DNA of 64,000 bases from Erodium maritimum (GCA_963921825.1 OY997592.1:26763730-26827729); one strand, 5' to 3'; counted from the first letter of the stretch, positions 22,254-34,019 are shown. Made by a program: numbers and translations. The notes: generated by a model from the sequence alone, not told the origin.

Positions 22254-23831
22254 TGTTAGCATTTATGCCCGTAGCCCAATCGTAAATGTCCAAATGTAAA
22301 TATCATCGTTGGCAATACAATAAAGCGGCTTATGATATTACTTAAGTGTTGAAGTAATATGTCGTATGTGTTTCCGATCTATGCCCACTATGCGAATAGA
22401 ACCATAGATCAGGATGGATCACACTCGACGGGTCCCTAGTCAATAGTCTTCGCTAGAAGCGACTAGTATGAAAGATGAGTCTTGATGGCTTACGTTCTAT
22501 TGGCCATAGGAAAGGTTTCCGGAGTCTGATCATAAACATCATGTGTGGGACATGATGTTGGACGAACCGACCTGAATATGTTCCATAGATTAAGTCATGA
22601 ACATGTTCAGAGTCGTTGCTTGTCAGGTATCCTTAGACCGACGAGTCTATATGATTGCTATGCAGTAAACAACCAAGTTTGACCTGAAGGCCCAACGTTG
22701 CACCGTGACTGGGCTTCCATAACGGCCAGGATTGGCTTGGGGAATGACTGCATGAGTGACATGATAGGCGGCTAAGGGATGTATCCATCATATTGCGGTA
22801 TGGGAAAGATATCTAGTTCACGGCCGCTTGATCGAGAGTGACTGACGGGAAAAGCATGGCCATGCGCATGATATGGAATATCATAAGGGTCAGTCATCTC
22901 ATATATCAAGGAACAGTGATTGAGGATAAGAAGGATGACGGCTCTATGCCTTATCTCAATCAGGATATCAGTGATAAGGGATAATGACAAGGACGGCTGA
23001 AAGGTTAAAATCGAAAAGGGGCGATTCGTTATGCAGGGTCGGGCGATACTGAGTCTCGTCAGTTGCCACATTAATAAGATCAAGTAAAATGGGATTTTAC
23101 GTTGATCTTATCGACATGCATAGACCTAAGGGTCATACCGACAATACGATGCTCAATAAGAACATGACAAACTTGAGTTGGATGGAGACACGGCGGGGAG
23201 CGCCATAGTGGACCGGTAGCATATTGGGTTCGGCATGGACTCTCTTGTTGAGGCCCATGGCCGGCCCACATTGGCTAGGCCCAACAAGGACTCATGTCAT
23301 TAGATGACTAATTAGTCTTGTTGACCAAAATTGGGTGGGACCCAATTTCCACTAAGCTAATAAACTTGGATAGTTTATTAGTTCCACCTTGCACCTAGAC
23401 TTGGACACTTTTCTAGTGATGGAAACTAAGTGATTTGACTAAATGCACTTAACTCCACATGCAAGAGGGGTTGGAATATATAACATGCAAGTGTAGAGAA
23501 AGAGAGAGAACAACTTCTTCTTCTTCTCCTACCTTGGTCGAAAATCTCCTCCAAGCTTCAAAGTTGTTTGTGCATGTTCTTGAGTCATCAAACTCAAGAA
23601 CTACGTTGGCTTTGATTCCATCTCGGATACGTAGGCGTCCAAGGGACTCAAGCCGAACCATAGTTGGTGTTATTCATCCTTTATCTCCACCAAAACCATA
23701 AGGTGATGTTCTTGAAACCTTGCTGAATTTTCAGCTTTGTTCTTCATATTTGGTAGTGTTAATTTGCTTGATTCGTGGTTAATTTCCGCTGCTATTCTTG
23801 TTTATCTTGTACACGACATCAAGTTCCAACA
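22254..23831 (+). repeat. Third LTR of copia C (1578 bp)
   Basis: Starts TGTTAGCATTT, ends TTCCAACA. More diverged from the middle LTR in the region around the TTC tract. Followed directly by TAAGG and an inverted leader fragment. Confidence 0.9.
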
Positions 23832-23927
23832 TAAGGCCCACCACACCCATAGGACGGGGAGGTAGTAAGGTGTTGATAGTCGGGAGGTATCGGACATGAC
23901 CCGCTTTTACTTGTCCGGTTGTGTTTA
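23832..23927 (-). repeat. Inverted fragment of a copia C-like leader
   Basis: The reverse complement resembles C's own leader at about 17050-17147 (GGGTCATGTCxGATACCTCCC, then CCTATGGGTGT). It is probably the remnant of an older, minus-oriented relative into which C and then F inserted. Confidence 0.7.
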
Positions 23928-24306
23928 TGTCACGCCCCAAATCCGGTTTTGACCGGACTCGAGACGTGAACTAAAACAATATTAAATACAAGTGAAACTT
24001 TAAAAGAAATAAATCTCCAATAACATTTTTAAAGTATCAAATCTGACGATACGAGTCCTCAGCTCGAAAATCCAGTAATAACCAAAATGTTTCGTGCAAA
24101 AAATAGAATGTACGTCTCTAGACCACACTAGCCTTATACCCTCGCTAGCTCTCAGGCTCCGAGAATCCCGCTAGACCAACTCCCGCTCAAAACCTGTGGA
24201 ACAACAAATTAAAGGGGCGAGCTTTCGCTCAGTAGGAAAAGTAGTTAAAATAATGAGTATCCGCTCACCACCACGAGTAACCGTCCACTTAGGGCATACT
24301 AGTAAG
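23928..24306 (-). repeat. Gypsy LTR F, first segment
   Basis: Starts TGTCACGCCCCAAATCCGG with no primer site to its left, so this is the outer 3' end of a minus-strand gypsy LTR. It holds a degenerate GAGC-TTTC-GCTC hairpin near 24218 and is cut by copia E at 24306. It continues at 44779 and again at 62152. Confidence 0.8.
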
Positions 24307-26126
24307 TGTTGGTTTTTGTGCCCTAAGACAATCGTGATCATGGACGGAATTATCATTTCATTAGTACATCGGCACTACTATTATCATTTGCGAAATGTTA
24401 ATAGTGTGAATAATACTCTTTCTTAAGATCATCGGGTTGAGGACCTGATAGTAATACTTCTAGAAGTAATAGAGTATTATTTACTTGATCCCTGGTCTTA
24501 CTGATATACTAAGACTAGTATGATGTTGGCTGATGATCACGTTTTACTGATCATACATATTGGATATGAAGTCAAATCATATATGTCATTTAGGGAAATG
24601 GCATTAGATGACCCACTATGAGAATACTACATAGGAACTGTCATGAGTTTTTCTCAGTACCGTAATATGACTTAAGTCCTCTGACCTTATAGTCATCATG
24701 ATTTCTACATAGGTTACTGTGTGCTTTGACACAGTTAAACGTTGTGTTTAACTGGGCAATTATAAAGGCTGTGATTGGGTGCGTAAGTGTCTATGTGAGA
24801 GATATGGTTAACTGATAAGGGATCTGTCACTCATATAAATATGATAGATATCGTTTGGGCCCCTTGATAAGTGGGACAGCAAGAAAAAGCATGGCCATAC
24901 GAATTGATAAAGAGTTATCACTGGCAGTCTACTTAAGATCAAGAAACAACGATCGAGTAAAATAAGGATGACGACCATATGCCTTATTCGATCGAGATAT
25001 CGTTGACAGAAGGGTTAGCATATTAGCGGGTAAATATTAAGTCGGATTAACGATCATCATAAACGTTTGGGTAGTCATAATGCCTTGCTAGAGGCCAACT
25101 ATGACATGTGGACGAAACGAGGATTTCGGGCCCACTGCCAACACGTGTTATGAGCCTACAGAGTCGCACACAACAACGAGCCCAAAATCGAATTGGACTT
25201 TTGAAGTCCCTCAAGTGAATAAAATAATATATTATATATGATATAATATTTATTTATTCATTAACTCGTCTTTCGAATTACCAATATAATAAAGATTATG
25301 TTGGGCAATTAAAATGCAAAATGACTCTTGAATTTTTGAAATTCAAAGAGGGTATTTTTGCATGAACACTACTCTTAAAATAAGACACTTGTCATAAAAG
25401 AAAGTGCAAGAGTTGGACTTGCTTGAAATGACATAGTGGAGTCATGCAAAGCCTTAGAAGGCCACTTGTCATATTTGGAAGTCCAAGTGTTGGGTTTTTC
25501 TAAATAAAATAACGTGGTCTTGTTGGGAGATATATGCATGCAAGAGAGAAAAGAAAAATCATATTTTTCATTGTGTCGAGAATGGTTCTCAAAGGGTAGA
25601 GAGAGAAACGAGTTAGAGAGAAAGAGAGGAAGAAGTGTTCTTCCTTTGTGCTAGCACACAAGCGATTTGGGATATCTTGTTGGTGTGGATACCGGTAGAG
25701 GACGGATCCTTTTGGAAACGTCTCAACTCACACTTAGTCCACCAAATCCATTTGATTCGGGTGTTGTTTGTTTGTAAGAAGAAGAGAAAAATCTGCCCAG
25801 ATTTTTCTGTCCAGAATCTGTCCGACCAGCCACTGTAAAGAGTCCGATCGGAGGTTCATCCAAGGTCCGATCTTGTTGATTTTTCGAGTGAGTGTTCTAC
25901 ACATATTGCTCTTCAATCTGACCGAAGGGATTTGGATTCCAACGGTTCGTTACTGAGATATATGAGCTGAAAGTTGGTCCCTGTCTCGAACCAAGCTGAA
26001 AATTGAAAGAGGTAATCTCTCATTTAATTTTTGTTTGTCGATTTACTAGGAATTACATGGATCCTGAGGCTATTCTAGGGAAAAATTTCTAATTTCCGCT
26101 GCATTTTGCTCCCTAGAATTCCAACA
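24307..26126 (+). repeat. 5' LTR of copia E (1820 bp)
   Basis: TGTTGGTTTTTGTGCC...AATTCCAACA. An A/T-rich ATATAAATATG at about 24835 could serve as a TATA element, which is only a guess. Short frames inside match those in the 3' LTR and are not genes. Confidence 0.9.
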
Positions 26127-26127
26127 G

Positions 26128-26140
26128 TGGTATCAGAGCC
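26128..26140 (+). promoter_or_regulatory. Primer-binding site, initiator tRNA-Met (copia E)
   Basis: TGGTATCAGAGCC one base after the LTR end. Confidence 0.9.
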
Positions 26141-27885
26141 TCTTGTAATTCGTTTAAACCGACCATGCATGCTTGGTTGTTGTATGTGCTTTCGGGTTTA
26201 AGAGGTTTTTGTTGTTGCATGTTGATGCATGTTTGATTGTAGGCCGAATTTGCATGATTTAGGCATGTTGGATAATAGGATTATACAACATGTGTTATAG
26301 TTGTGAACTATGATTATGCAAATTAGTTTTTCTAATGGGGTGCACGGTTATGAACCGTGAAAATAATCTATTGTGAATGGATAACTGATTTCATAATATG
26401 ATTATGGAATGTTGAAGGTGCTAGTAGCACGCATGCATGAGTACTAGTAGCATATTTTGCAAGTGCTAGTAGCATGCATGCATAAGTGCTAGTATCATCC
26501 TAGTTCAAGTGATGATAACATCCTTTTGGGGGCACTAATACTTTGTAATACTATGTTTTGAACATATGGTTTAATTCACAATATGATTGTGATTTGTTAA
26601 TGGAATTGTGGTTAGTCGAGTTGTTTTAAAACAAGTTCGAATATCATAAAATCCAATGGTTGGATTAATTCCAATGAGGTTTTTCTTTGGCAATTCAAAT
26701 GCCTTAGTGAAAAATTCTCCGAACCCCTTCACCCCGTTAGAGGCGCTACAATTATCATTGAGTAAATTGTTTACTCGAAGGTGTGTTAATTTGTTTCTTA
26801 TGATATGTTGATATTGTATGTGTGTTTCTTGATGCATGGTGCATAGCATAGCCCATCCCAACCAATTTGCTTACTTTAATTTTATTTGGGTTTGTAATTT
26901 AAATACGGCCTGCGTGTCGTTATTTTTATTGTAATAAGTTCTTTGTAACAAGAGAAGCCCAAGACGGTGTTTTTCAAGAGAAGCAATTTTTGAATGAAGG
27001 TCAAAAAAGAAAGTGGGAGGTGTAACAAGATGAAGAGTTCTCTTGAAGGCTTGTTTTTGTTTCACCCCTAGGATTGACCTTTGGTCTTCATATAGGCTTA
27101 TGAAGACCAACTTAGTAATGGGCTTTGCTATGACACATTTACTTTTATGCTTATGCATGGTATTGCATGACTTATTTATTGTTAAAGTGCTTAGACCGTT
27201 TGTATGTGATACAACGAACCTTTTGTATATGATACAATAAGGAAAAATCAACCCTGAACTAAATATTAAGTCGGCGAGATGCCTTCCATATTGGTCCACT
27301 TGTCGAACCTTAGACCTATGTGTAGGTTACGCCAAAGCGTGGTGCACATAGTCCTCTAAGCTAGATGGGATGGATTAAGCACTTGTCCAACCTTATAACG
27401 TTGTGTGTAGGTTATGCCAAAGCGTGGTGCACACAATTGTCTGAAGTTAGATGTATCAAACCTTAAATTGCTATGTGTAGGTTACGCCAAAGCGTGGTGC
27501 ACATAGTCGTTTAAGTTTGATAGCATGGAGTGAACTCTTGGTTGCTATGTGTAGGTTACGCCAAAGCGTGGTGCACATAGTAGTCGAGGTTGCATATCCG
27601 GATATGGTCGTACTTTTCTAGGTTATCAAAATAGTTTTGGACCTAGGGCATCAGATAGAATATGTGCCAACACATATGATGTGTTTATTCTATCCAAGAG
27701 TTGCATAGTGATGCAATTGGTAAAGAGTTACCTACCTAATTAATTCTACTTGGGGCGATTAAGCCAAAGCTTACTCCAAGTGGAATTCAATATGAATCTT
27801 GGCTTTTAGTGTATCTTGAAGATACAACCAAGGGTTGATTGTTATATCCGTATTAATGACTTTGCATATCTATCTGTTGTAGATC
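26141..27885 (+). other. Untranslated leader of copia E
   Basis: About 1.75 kb before gag. Early part has an imperfect repeat around GTGCTAGTAGCATGCATG (about 26418-26510). The late part (27316-27830) is the hairpin region described separately. No gene seen on either strand. Confidence 0.75.
27316..27830 (+). ncRNA. Hairpin array in the copia E leader
   Basis: Four copies of a two-level hairpin: CTATGTG...CACATAG outside and ACGC-CAAA-GCGT inside, at 27316-27351, 27401-27436, 27471-27506 and 27545-27580. Copy 2 reads TTGTGTG...CACACAA, with both arms changed so pairing is kept, and its inner stem keeps a wobble. Next come GATAGAATA/TATTCTATC (27654-27694), TTGCAT-AGTG-ATGCAA (27701-27716), and a 14-bp stem with two wobbles (27742-27755 with 27774-27787) enclosing TAAGC-CAAA-GCTTA. 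The order matches that in copia C. A functional RNA structure is inferred, not shown. Confidence 0.6.
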
Positions 27886-28758
27886 ATGTCTTCAAAAAAT
27901 TCACATAGTTTATCGTTACGATCGATCCTTGAGATGGATAAGCTCAATGGGACAAATTTTCTGGATTGGGCCAGAAGCCTGAGAATTTTTCTCAGGCAGG
28001 AAAGAAAAGATTATATCCTAGATGCGCCAGTTCTTGAGGAACCAGCCTCGAATGCTTCGAAATCCATTAGAGATGGTTGGACCAAGCATTTTAATGACTC
28101 TGTTGATGTCACTTGTATAATGCTTGGTTCCATGGAGGGTGATCTCCAGAAGCAAATGATTGAGGAGGATGCGTATGACATGATGGTTCAACTCAAGGAA
28201 ATGTTCCAAGAGAAGGCTAGGATTGAAAGGTTCAATACTGTCAAGAACCTCATGTCATGCAAGATGCCTGCTGGGAAGGGTGTTAGCCCTCATGTGCTTA
28301 AGATGAAGGTTTCTATTGAGCATCTTGAGAGACTCGGTTTCAAGTTAGAACCGGAGTTGGCTACAGATATTCTCCTCCAGTCACTTCCTGATGAATTTCA
28401 TGGTTTCATTATGAACTTATATATGCATAACATGGTCAAGATCATCTCAAAGTTGCATGTGATGCTTCAAACTGCTGAGAAGAACATCCAAGGTAATACC
28501 AAGGATGTGTTGATGGTTAAGAGAGGAACCGAGTACAAAAGGAAAGGGGTAGGGAAAGGAAAGGGTCTTGTGGCTCCTATGGGTTTAAGGCCCATGTCAA
28601 AGCCTAGGCCCAAGTACACTCAATTTCTAACCCCAAATGACTCGGTTTGCCATTACTGCAATGACGCTGGTCATTGGAAGAGGAACTGCAAGAAATATAA
28701 AGATAATTTGAAGAAGAACAAGGGTAGTGTACCCAGCTCTTCAGGTATCATGTTATAG
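27886..28758 (+). CDS. Copia gag (element E), open frame
   Basis: A 290-codon uninterrupted frame, the best-preserved coding stretch in E. N-terminal UBN2-type gag (KLNGTNFLDWARSLRIFLRQ near residue 20; RIERFNTVKNLMSCKM; VLKMKVSIEHLERLG), a basic linker, and a zinc knuckle CHYCNDAGHWKRNC near residue 260. It ends at TAG 28756-28758, just where copia polyproteins normally run on into protease. Pol follows in a damaged frame, so this encodes at most a stand-alone gag. Confidence 0.85.
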   Translation: MSSKNSHSLSLRSILEMDKLNGTNFLDWARSLRIFLRQERKDYILDAPVLEEPASNASKSIRDGWTKHFNDSVDVTCIMLGSMEGDLQKQMIEEDAYDMMVQLKEMFQEKARIERFNTVKNLMSCKMPAGKGVSPHVLKMKVSIEHLERLGFKLEPELATDILLQSLPDEFHGFIMNLYMHNMVKIISKLHVMLQTAEKNIQGNTKDVLMVKRGTEYKRKGVGKGKGLVAPMGLRPMSKPRPKYTQFLTPNDSVCHYCNDAGHWKRNCKKYKDNLKKNKGSVPSSSGIML

Positions 28759-29821
28759 AAATAAATGCATCTACTTTTGATTCATGGATATTGGATCTGA
28801 ATCCCACATTTGTATAAATGTGCAGGGACTCAAAAGTAGGAGGGCATTGAAGGAAGGCGTGATGGACCTACGAGTTGGGGATGACCACGGCGTCATTGCC
28901 TTAGCTGTGGGGACATACAAGTTGGCCTTGCCTAGTGGGCTTGTTTTGCATTTTGAACAATGTTATCATGTACCTACGTTTTGTAGGAGTATCGTCTCCA
29001 TTTCGTGTTTGGACAAAGAAGACTATAAGTTTGCTATTGAGAATAGTAATTTTAGTCTTTCTCATGATAACGTTCATCATGCAAATGCTTCTCGAGTTAG
29101 AGTTCTTTATGTTTTGAACATAGAAGACTCTAATGAGAAGTCCCTCTATAACAATGATACAAGAGGGTTTAAGTCTGATGAGACAAACCCTATATTCCTC
29201 TAGCACTGTCGCTTGATTCATGTAAATAAGAAACGCATATCAAAACTCCAATTCCATGGACTTTTGGATTCTTTTATGAATCATTTGAAACGTGCAAATC
29301 TTATTTAATGGACAAGATGACAAAGACACCTTTTTCTGAAACGGTGAGAGAGCTAGTGGCTTATTGGGGATTATACATTCGGATGTTTGTGGTCCAATAA
29401 GTACAACTGCTAGAGGAGGATTTGGGTACTTCATAACAAATCGGAATTTTTGGAAGGTTCAAAATTTTCAAGAATGAAGTACAAAATCAACTTGGTCAAA
29501 ATATTAAGGCACTACGATATGATCGAAGTGGTGAATATTTGAGCCAAGAATTCGTAGATCATCTGAAATTTTGTGGGATCATTTCTCAACCAACTCCCCA
29601 AGAACACCATTATGGAATGGTGTGTTTGAATGGAGGAATCGAACCCTATTAGATATGGTTCGGTCTATGATGCATAACATTGATCTCCTAATCTCATTTT
29701 GAGGATATGCTCTGGAAACTACTACATTCGTTTTTAACATAGTACCATCAAAGGCAGTAGATAAGACACCATATGAGATATGGACAAGAAAGGTTCCTAG
29801 TTTGTCTTTTCTAAAGATTTG
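28759..29821 (+). pseudogene. Copia protease and integrase, decayed (element E, left half)
   Basis: The frame resumes with SWILD, but a small deletion near 28797 removes the Thr-Gly of the protease active site, leaving GSESHIC downstream. The region continues with conserved copia protease-integrase linker sequence (YHVPTFCRSIVSISCLDKE), a TAG at 29201-29203 before HCRL, then scattered integrase pieces in several frames (RSGEY-like, NGVF). Gypsy B interrupts it in the codons after SFLKI. Confidence 0.85.
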
Positions 29822-32450
29822 TGTAAGAACCGCTCTCGGTCAACGCCAGTCAAATCGGTGGAAAAAAAAATTAAAATTTTGGGACAGACACCTAAATGAA
29901 CCTAAAATTGACCCCGAGGGTCATATCGGACTTAAGTTGACCCCGATATCGACCAAAGTGAGTTCTGGGGGACTCAGGGCAACTTTTTGACCAATTTGGG
30001 AAAGGTCGACTTTTTGCCGGAAAAGAAAAAGAAAGGAGAATGGTAGTTTTGTAAATAAGGGGTGGTTGTGATAGTTTTGAACAAAACAAAAAGTCATGGC
30101 AAGAAGAGTGTTCGACCAAATCAAAGAAAAGGGGAGGAGAGAAAAAAAATAGAGAAAAGAAGAGAGAAGGAGGAAAGGAAAAAGGAAAAGAAAAAGGGTG
30201 GGGTTTTGTTGATTTCCCCGACGATCTGACCGACCGATCGACTCAACGATTGTGGATTCGAACTCCCCTCGTCATTTCCTACGGTGAGAACCCATTCTTT
30301 TCTCGTTTTGGTACGTTTGAATTTTAGGTTTTGAGTTTAAACGGTTTGATTAAGGTTGGGTTTTGTTTAAGATTGGTTTAAAGATGAATGGTTGAGGTTT
30401 GGGGTGCGTTAGGAACATTTTGGGGCGAAAAGGAAATTTTCCCATTATGGCCGTGTGGGGCCCACTTGCCCAGGCCTCGGGTTTTTCGTGTTCGGGTGGT
30501 TTTGGACGATCCCCGAATCGATAATTCACACCCGGAACGAATTATGGGATTAAATTGTGGAAATTGGAAATTTCGGGTTTAGAAACTTTAAACGCGACTT
30601 AAATCGCTCGGAAGTTGGAAATTGATTCCGTCGATTGCGTTGGAACACTTGAATTATTTTAGGATCGTAGAAACGAAAACGGGAATTTTTGGAGCCCCGG
30701 AAGGGCGTTTTCCAATCCCGGGCAGATTCGCCGAGCCGGGCGAATCTGGCCTTTTCGGGCCCATTATTGACAATGTCGAGTAATCGGGAAGTTTGGGAGT
30801 GATCGACATTGTCGGGGTTGCATTTGGGCGTCTAATTCTTTAAAGTTCAGCTTTGCCTGCAAACTTAAAAAGTGTTTTAATTGTGATACGTGAACGTATC
30901 GAAAAATAGAAATGCATCTGACACTTAGTAGTGTCGTAGGATAAGTGAACTTATCGAACAATAGAAATACTGGTGGCTTTTGGTTGTGCCCGGAGGTTGA
31001 TTGAATTGTTTTTGTGCCTTTGGGGTGTTGAACTCGTATGTTACTGGTTGTGTGTCGTGGGTGGCCATGTGTGCCTTTGGGGTGTTGAACTCGTATTTTA
31101 CTAGTTGTGTGTCGTGGGTGGCCATGTGTGGCTGAGGGGTGTTGAACCCGTATTTTTACTGTTTGTGGGTCGTGGGTGGCCGTGTGTGCCTGTGGGGTGT
31201 TGAAACCGTATGTTACGGTTTGTGTGTCGTGGGTGGCCATGTGTGCCTGTGGGGTGTTGAACCCGTATGTTATTGTTTGTGTTTGTGGGTGGCCATGAGT
31301 GCCCGTGGGGAGTTGAGCCCGTATTTTGGTTGACTGACGTGCCGAGTGGTAGTTAGTCGTGTCGTCGTATCCTTTTCCTTTCCTTTGTGGGGGATTGTGT
31401 GTCATTTGGTTGTGACTGTGATTGTTCTGGTGGTACTATTGAGCTATGCCCGATGGGTGTGTCGTACCCTCCGATGCACGGTCGGTAAAGAGCAGAGGGA
31501 TGTGTTCCCCGTAGGTGAGTAGCACCTTCCGGCGCGTGATCGGTAAAGTGCTAAGGTTAGAGCTGTGTCCGAGGGGTGTGTCGTACTCTCCAATGCGTGG
31601 TCGGTAAAGAGCAGAGGGATGTGTTCCCCGTAGGTGAGTAGCACCTTCCGGCGCGTGATTGGTAAAGTGGTAAGGTTAGAGCTGTGCCCGAGAGGTGTGT
31701 CGTACTCTCCAATGCGTGGTTGGTAAAGAGCAGAGGGATTTGTTCCCCGTAGGTGAGTAGCACCTTCCGGCGCGTGATCGGTAAAGTGCTAAGGTTAGAG
31801 CTGTGCCCGAGGGGTGTGTCGTACTCTCCAATGCGTGGTCGGTAAAGAGCAGAGGGCTGTGGTCCCCGTAGGTGAGTAGCACCTTCCGGCGCGTGACCGG
31901 TAAAGTGCTGAGGCTTGTGGTTGTGGTTTGCGTGATTTTGATCACTGCTGCGTTGTGTTCTTTGAGGTCGTCATTACGGTGTCGGGTCTACATTACGTGT
32001 GCGGGTGTTTAGTTTGGTTGGAGAAAGTAACAGTTTTCGTGTGATAGTCGGGTTATTTGAGTTTGGGGATAGTAGTCCCCGGTGTTTTGTTTGTTGTTGG
32101 TGTTTCCGGTATTTCTGCTAGTATGCCGTAGTAAGTCTGGTATCCGTGGTGGTGAGTGAACGCTCACCCCTAGCTGCTTTTCCTACATATGCTGGTCGCG
32201 AGGCGGACTAGGGGAACTCTCGAAGCTTGAAGAGCTGGGAGCGGGAGTCCGGGTTTCTTCTTGGGAGTTTAGCGACGTACGCTTTGGTTGTTTTTGTCCG
32301 CTTGTTTTTGACGTACTTTCAGTTGTAAAATATTGTTTTTGATTAACTTAAAATGGACATTTTAAGCGGTTTATTAAAATATTTGAATATTGTTTTATTG
32401 TTTCACCGTTCGCGTTCCGGGTTCGGTTCTACCGAACTTGGGGCGTGACA
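29822..32450 (+). repeat. 5' LTR of gypsy B (2629 bp)
   Basis: TGTAAGAACCGCT...GGGGCGTGACA. Contains about six 57-60-bp repeats (GTGTTGAACCCGTAT type, about 31010-31330), four 119-bp repeats, and the conserved hairpin at 32151-32168. It lacks two blocks of about 250 bp that the 3' LTR keeps (37437-37690 and 38557-38805). Confidence 0.9.
31443..31918 (+). repeat. 119-bp tandem repeat in B LTR
   Basis: Four units with exact 119-bp spacing at the GCTGTGCCCGAG motif (31562, 31681, 31800). The same array occurs in the 3' LTR, split there by the copia solo LTR. Frames across it are repeat artefacts. Confidence 0.9.
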
Positions 32451-32453
32451 GTT

Positions 32454-32466
32454 TGGTATCAGAGCT
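32454..32466 (+). promoter_or_regulatory. Primer-binding site, initiator tRNA-Met (gypsy B)
   Basis: TGGTATCAGAGCT three bases after the LTR end. Confidence 0.9.
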
Positions 32467-33999
32467 TGAGGTTTCGCACCTCGGACTGTACATCAATTAG
32501 GTGGGGAGAGTTGAGTCTTTGAAAGTCCGGTCGTGCGTGGGTTGCGCCAGTTTGACATGAGTCCAGTCGAAAACCGTGTGTAGACCCGTAGTGACATGAG
32601 TCCTGTTTGTTGTTGTATGTATGTGCAGTACGGTTATTACTGCATACTGATTGTGTGTTGATGCGTGAAACGTTTTTAAGCTGTCGCGACTCGACTCAGG
32701 GGCGCCCCTGTGGTCGAACGTGACGGTGCTGATATGAAGTGGGGACAATTTAGTTGGGGGACGCCTGGACCGGGTTGTAACTACGTGATGTCAAAAATGA
32801 GATTTTATGATGAAAAGGAGAAAGTTTTAAAGTTGGTTGGCCCGGTGGGCCTGTGTTTAAAAATTGGTTGGCCCTGTGGGCGTGTGTTTAAATTGGTTGG
32901 CCCGGTGGGCGTGTTTTGAAATTGGTTGGCCTTGTCAGCTTGTGATTGAAGTTGGGTGACTTAAATTTGTCTGTGAATTGTTGTGCGTGTGTTTGTTAAA
33001 TTGGTAATTGAGCGTGTGTGGCCCTTAAGGTTAATTTTAGGTTAAAAAGGGGTAAAGATCGAGTCTGAAACGAATTTGGAAAAGAGGCATGCGCGAGCGT
33101 CACGGACCCTATCACGGATCCGTGACGGATCAGAGCGTTTTGGCGAATTTTGGGCCTTCGTCACGGCTCCGTGACCCCAACCGTGACGGGGTTTGTCACG
33201 GATACGTGATTTCCTGCCTTGTTCCACCGTCTTGATTTTGCAGTTTGTGTGTTGGTTTTGCGTGGCTGTGTTCATGATTGTGTTGGTTGTAGAGGTCGTA
33301 AGTTCGGTGTTGAAGGGTGAGGTCTTTGGTTCAAGACTCATCAGTAACCTACGGTAGTGATACATCGCCTCGATGTGAGAGTCTCACCACGGAGAGGGGT
33401 TAGTGTTGATGCGCTGCGGCGCCATACGAACTAGGTTTCCCCTATGTGAACGGGTGTTCGAGGTTTCCCTCGCGTGAACGGGTGGTTTGAGGTTTCCTTC
33501 ACGTGAGTGGGTTATTTGAGGTTTCCTTACGTGATCGGGTAATTGGGGTATTGAGGTTGTGAGCAATAGTGGTTTGCTGAGTTGAGAACATGATCCCCGT
33601 TTGAGGTTTCCCTACGTGATCGGGTAATTGGGGTATTGAGGTTGTGAGCAATAGTGGTTTGCTGAGTTGAGAACATGATCCTCGTTTGAGGTTTCCCTAC
33701 GTGATCGGGTGATTAGGGTATTGAGGTTGTGAGCAATAGTGGCTTGCGGAGTTGAGAATATGATCCCCATTCGAGGTTTCCCTTACGTGAGCGAGTATTT
33801 GAGGCATTGATAGCGTGAGCAGTGTGACGTTTTGGTATCAGGTTTTGAGGTAGTGGTTTGCTCTGGTTAGATTGGTAAGTCGTTAGTGCTTTACTAGTAT
33901 GCCATAATCGAACGGGTGTTCGTGGAGGTGAGCAGAACGTTCATCCCCTTTACTACTTTTCCCGCAGGGGACAAGTAGCGAATACTGGTTTGGTTGCGG
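32467..33999 (+). other. Untranslated leader of gypsy B
   Basis: Holds about 30-bp repeats (GTTGGCCCGGTGGGC type, about 32835-32930), a palindrome-rich block (GTCACGGATCCGTGAC at about 33113-33215), three 85-bp repeats, and a hairpin-like block near 33930 resembling the conserved LTR hairpin. No gag frame follows; the leader runs almost straight into protease, so gag has been deleted. Confidence 0.75.
33531..33785 (+). repeat. 85-bp tandem repeat in B leader
   Basis: Three units starting GTGATCGGGT at 33531, 33616 and 33701, exactly 85 bp apart. Element A has a single matching unit in its leader. Confidence 0.9.
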
Positions 34000-34019
34000 A
34001 AAGTTATAAGTAAATGCAT

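Larger units (their letters stand above)
14951..23831 (+). mobile_element. Copia element C with three LTRs and two partial internal regions
   Basis: Plus-strand Ty1/copia structure: truncated LTR (14951-15884), internal region 1 (15885-20295), LTR (20296-21976), internal region 2 of only 277 bp (21977-22253), LTR (22254-23831). Internal region 1 runs from primer site to mid reverse transcriptase, then jumps to the polypurine tract. Internal region 2 keeps only the end of RNase H and the polypurine tract. The left LTR has lost about 640 bp, so no target duplication can be checked. Confidence 0.85.

Noticed and set aside
31443-31918. Regular repeats that might suggest a CRISPR array
   Set aside because: Head-to-tail tandem repeats with no unique spacers, within a plant LTR.
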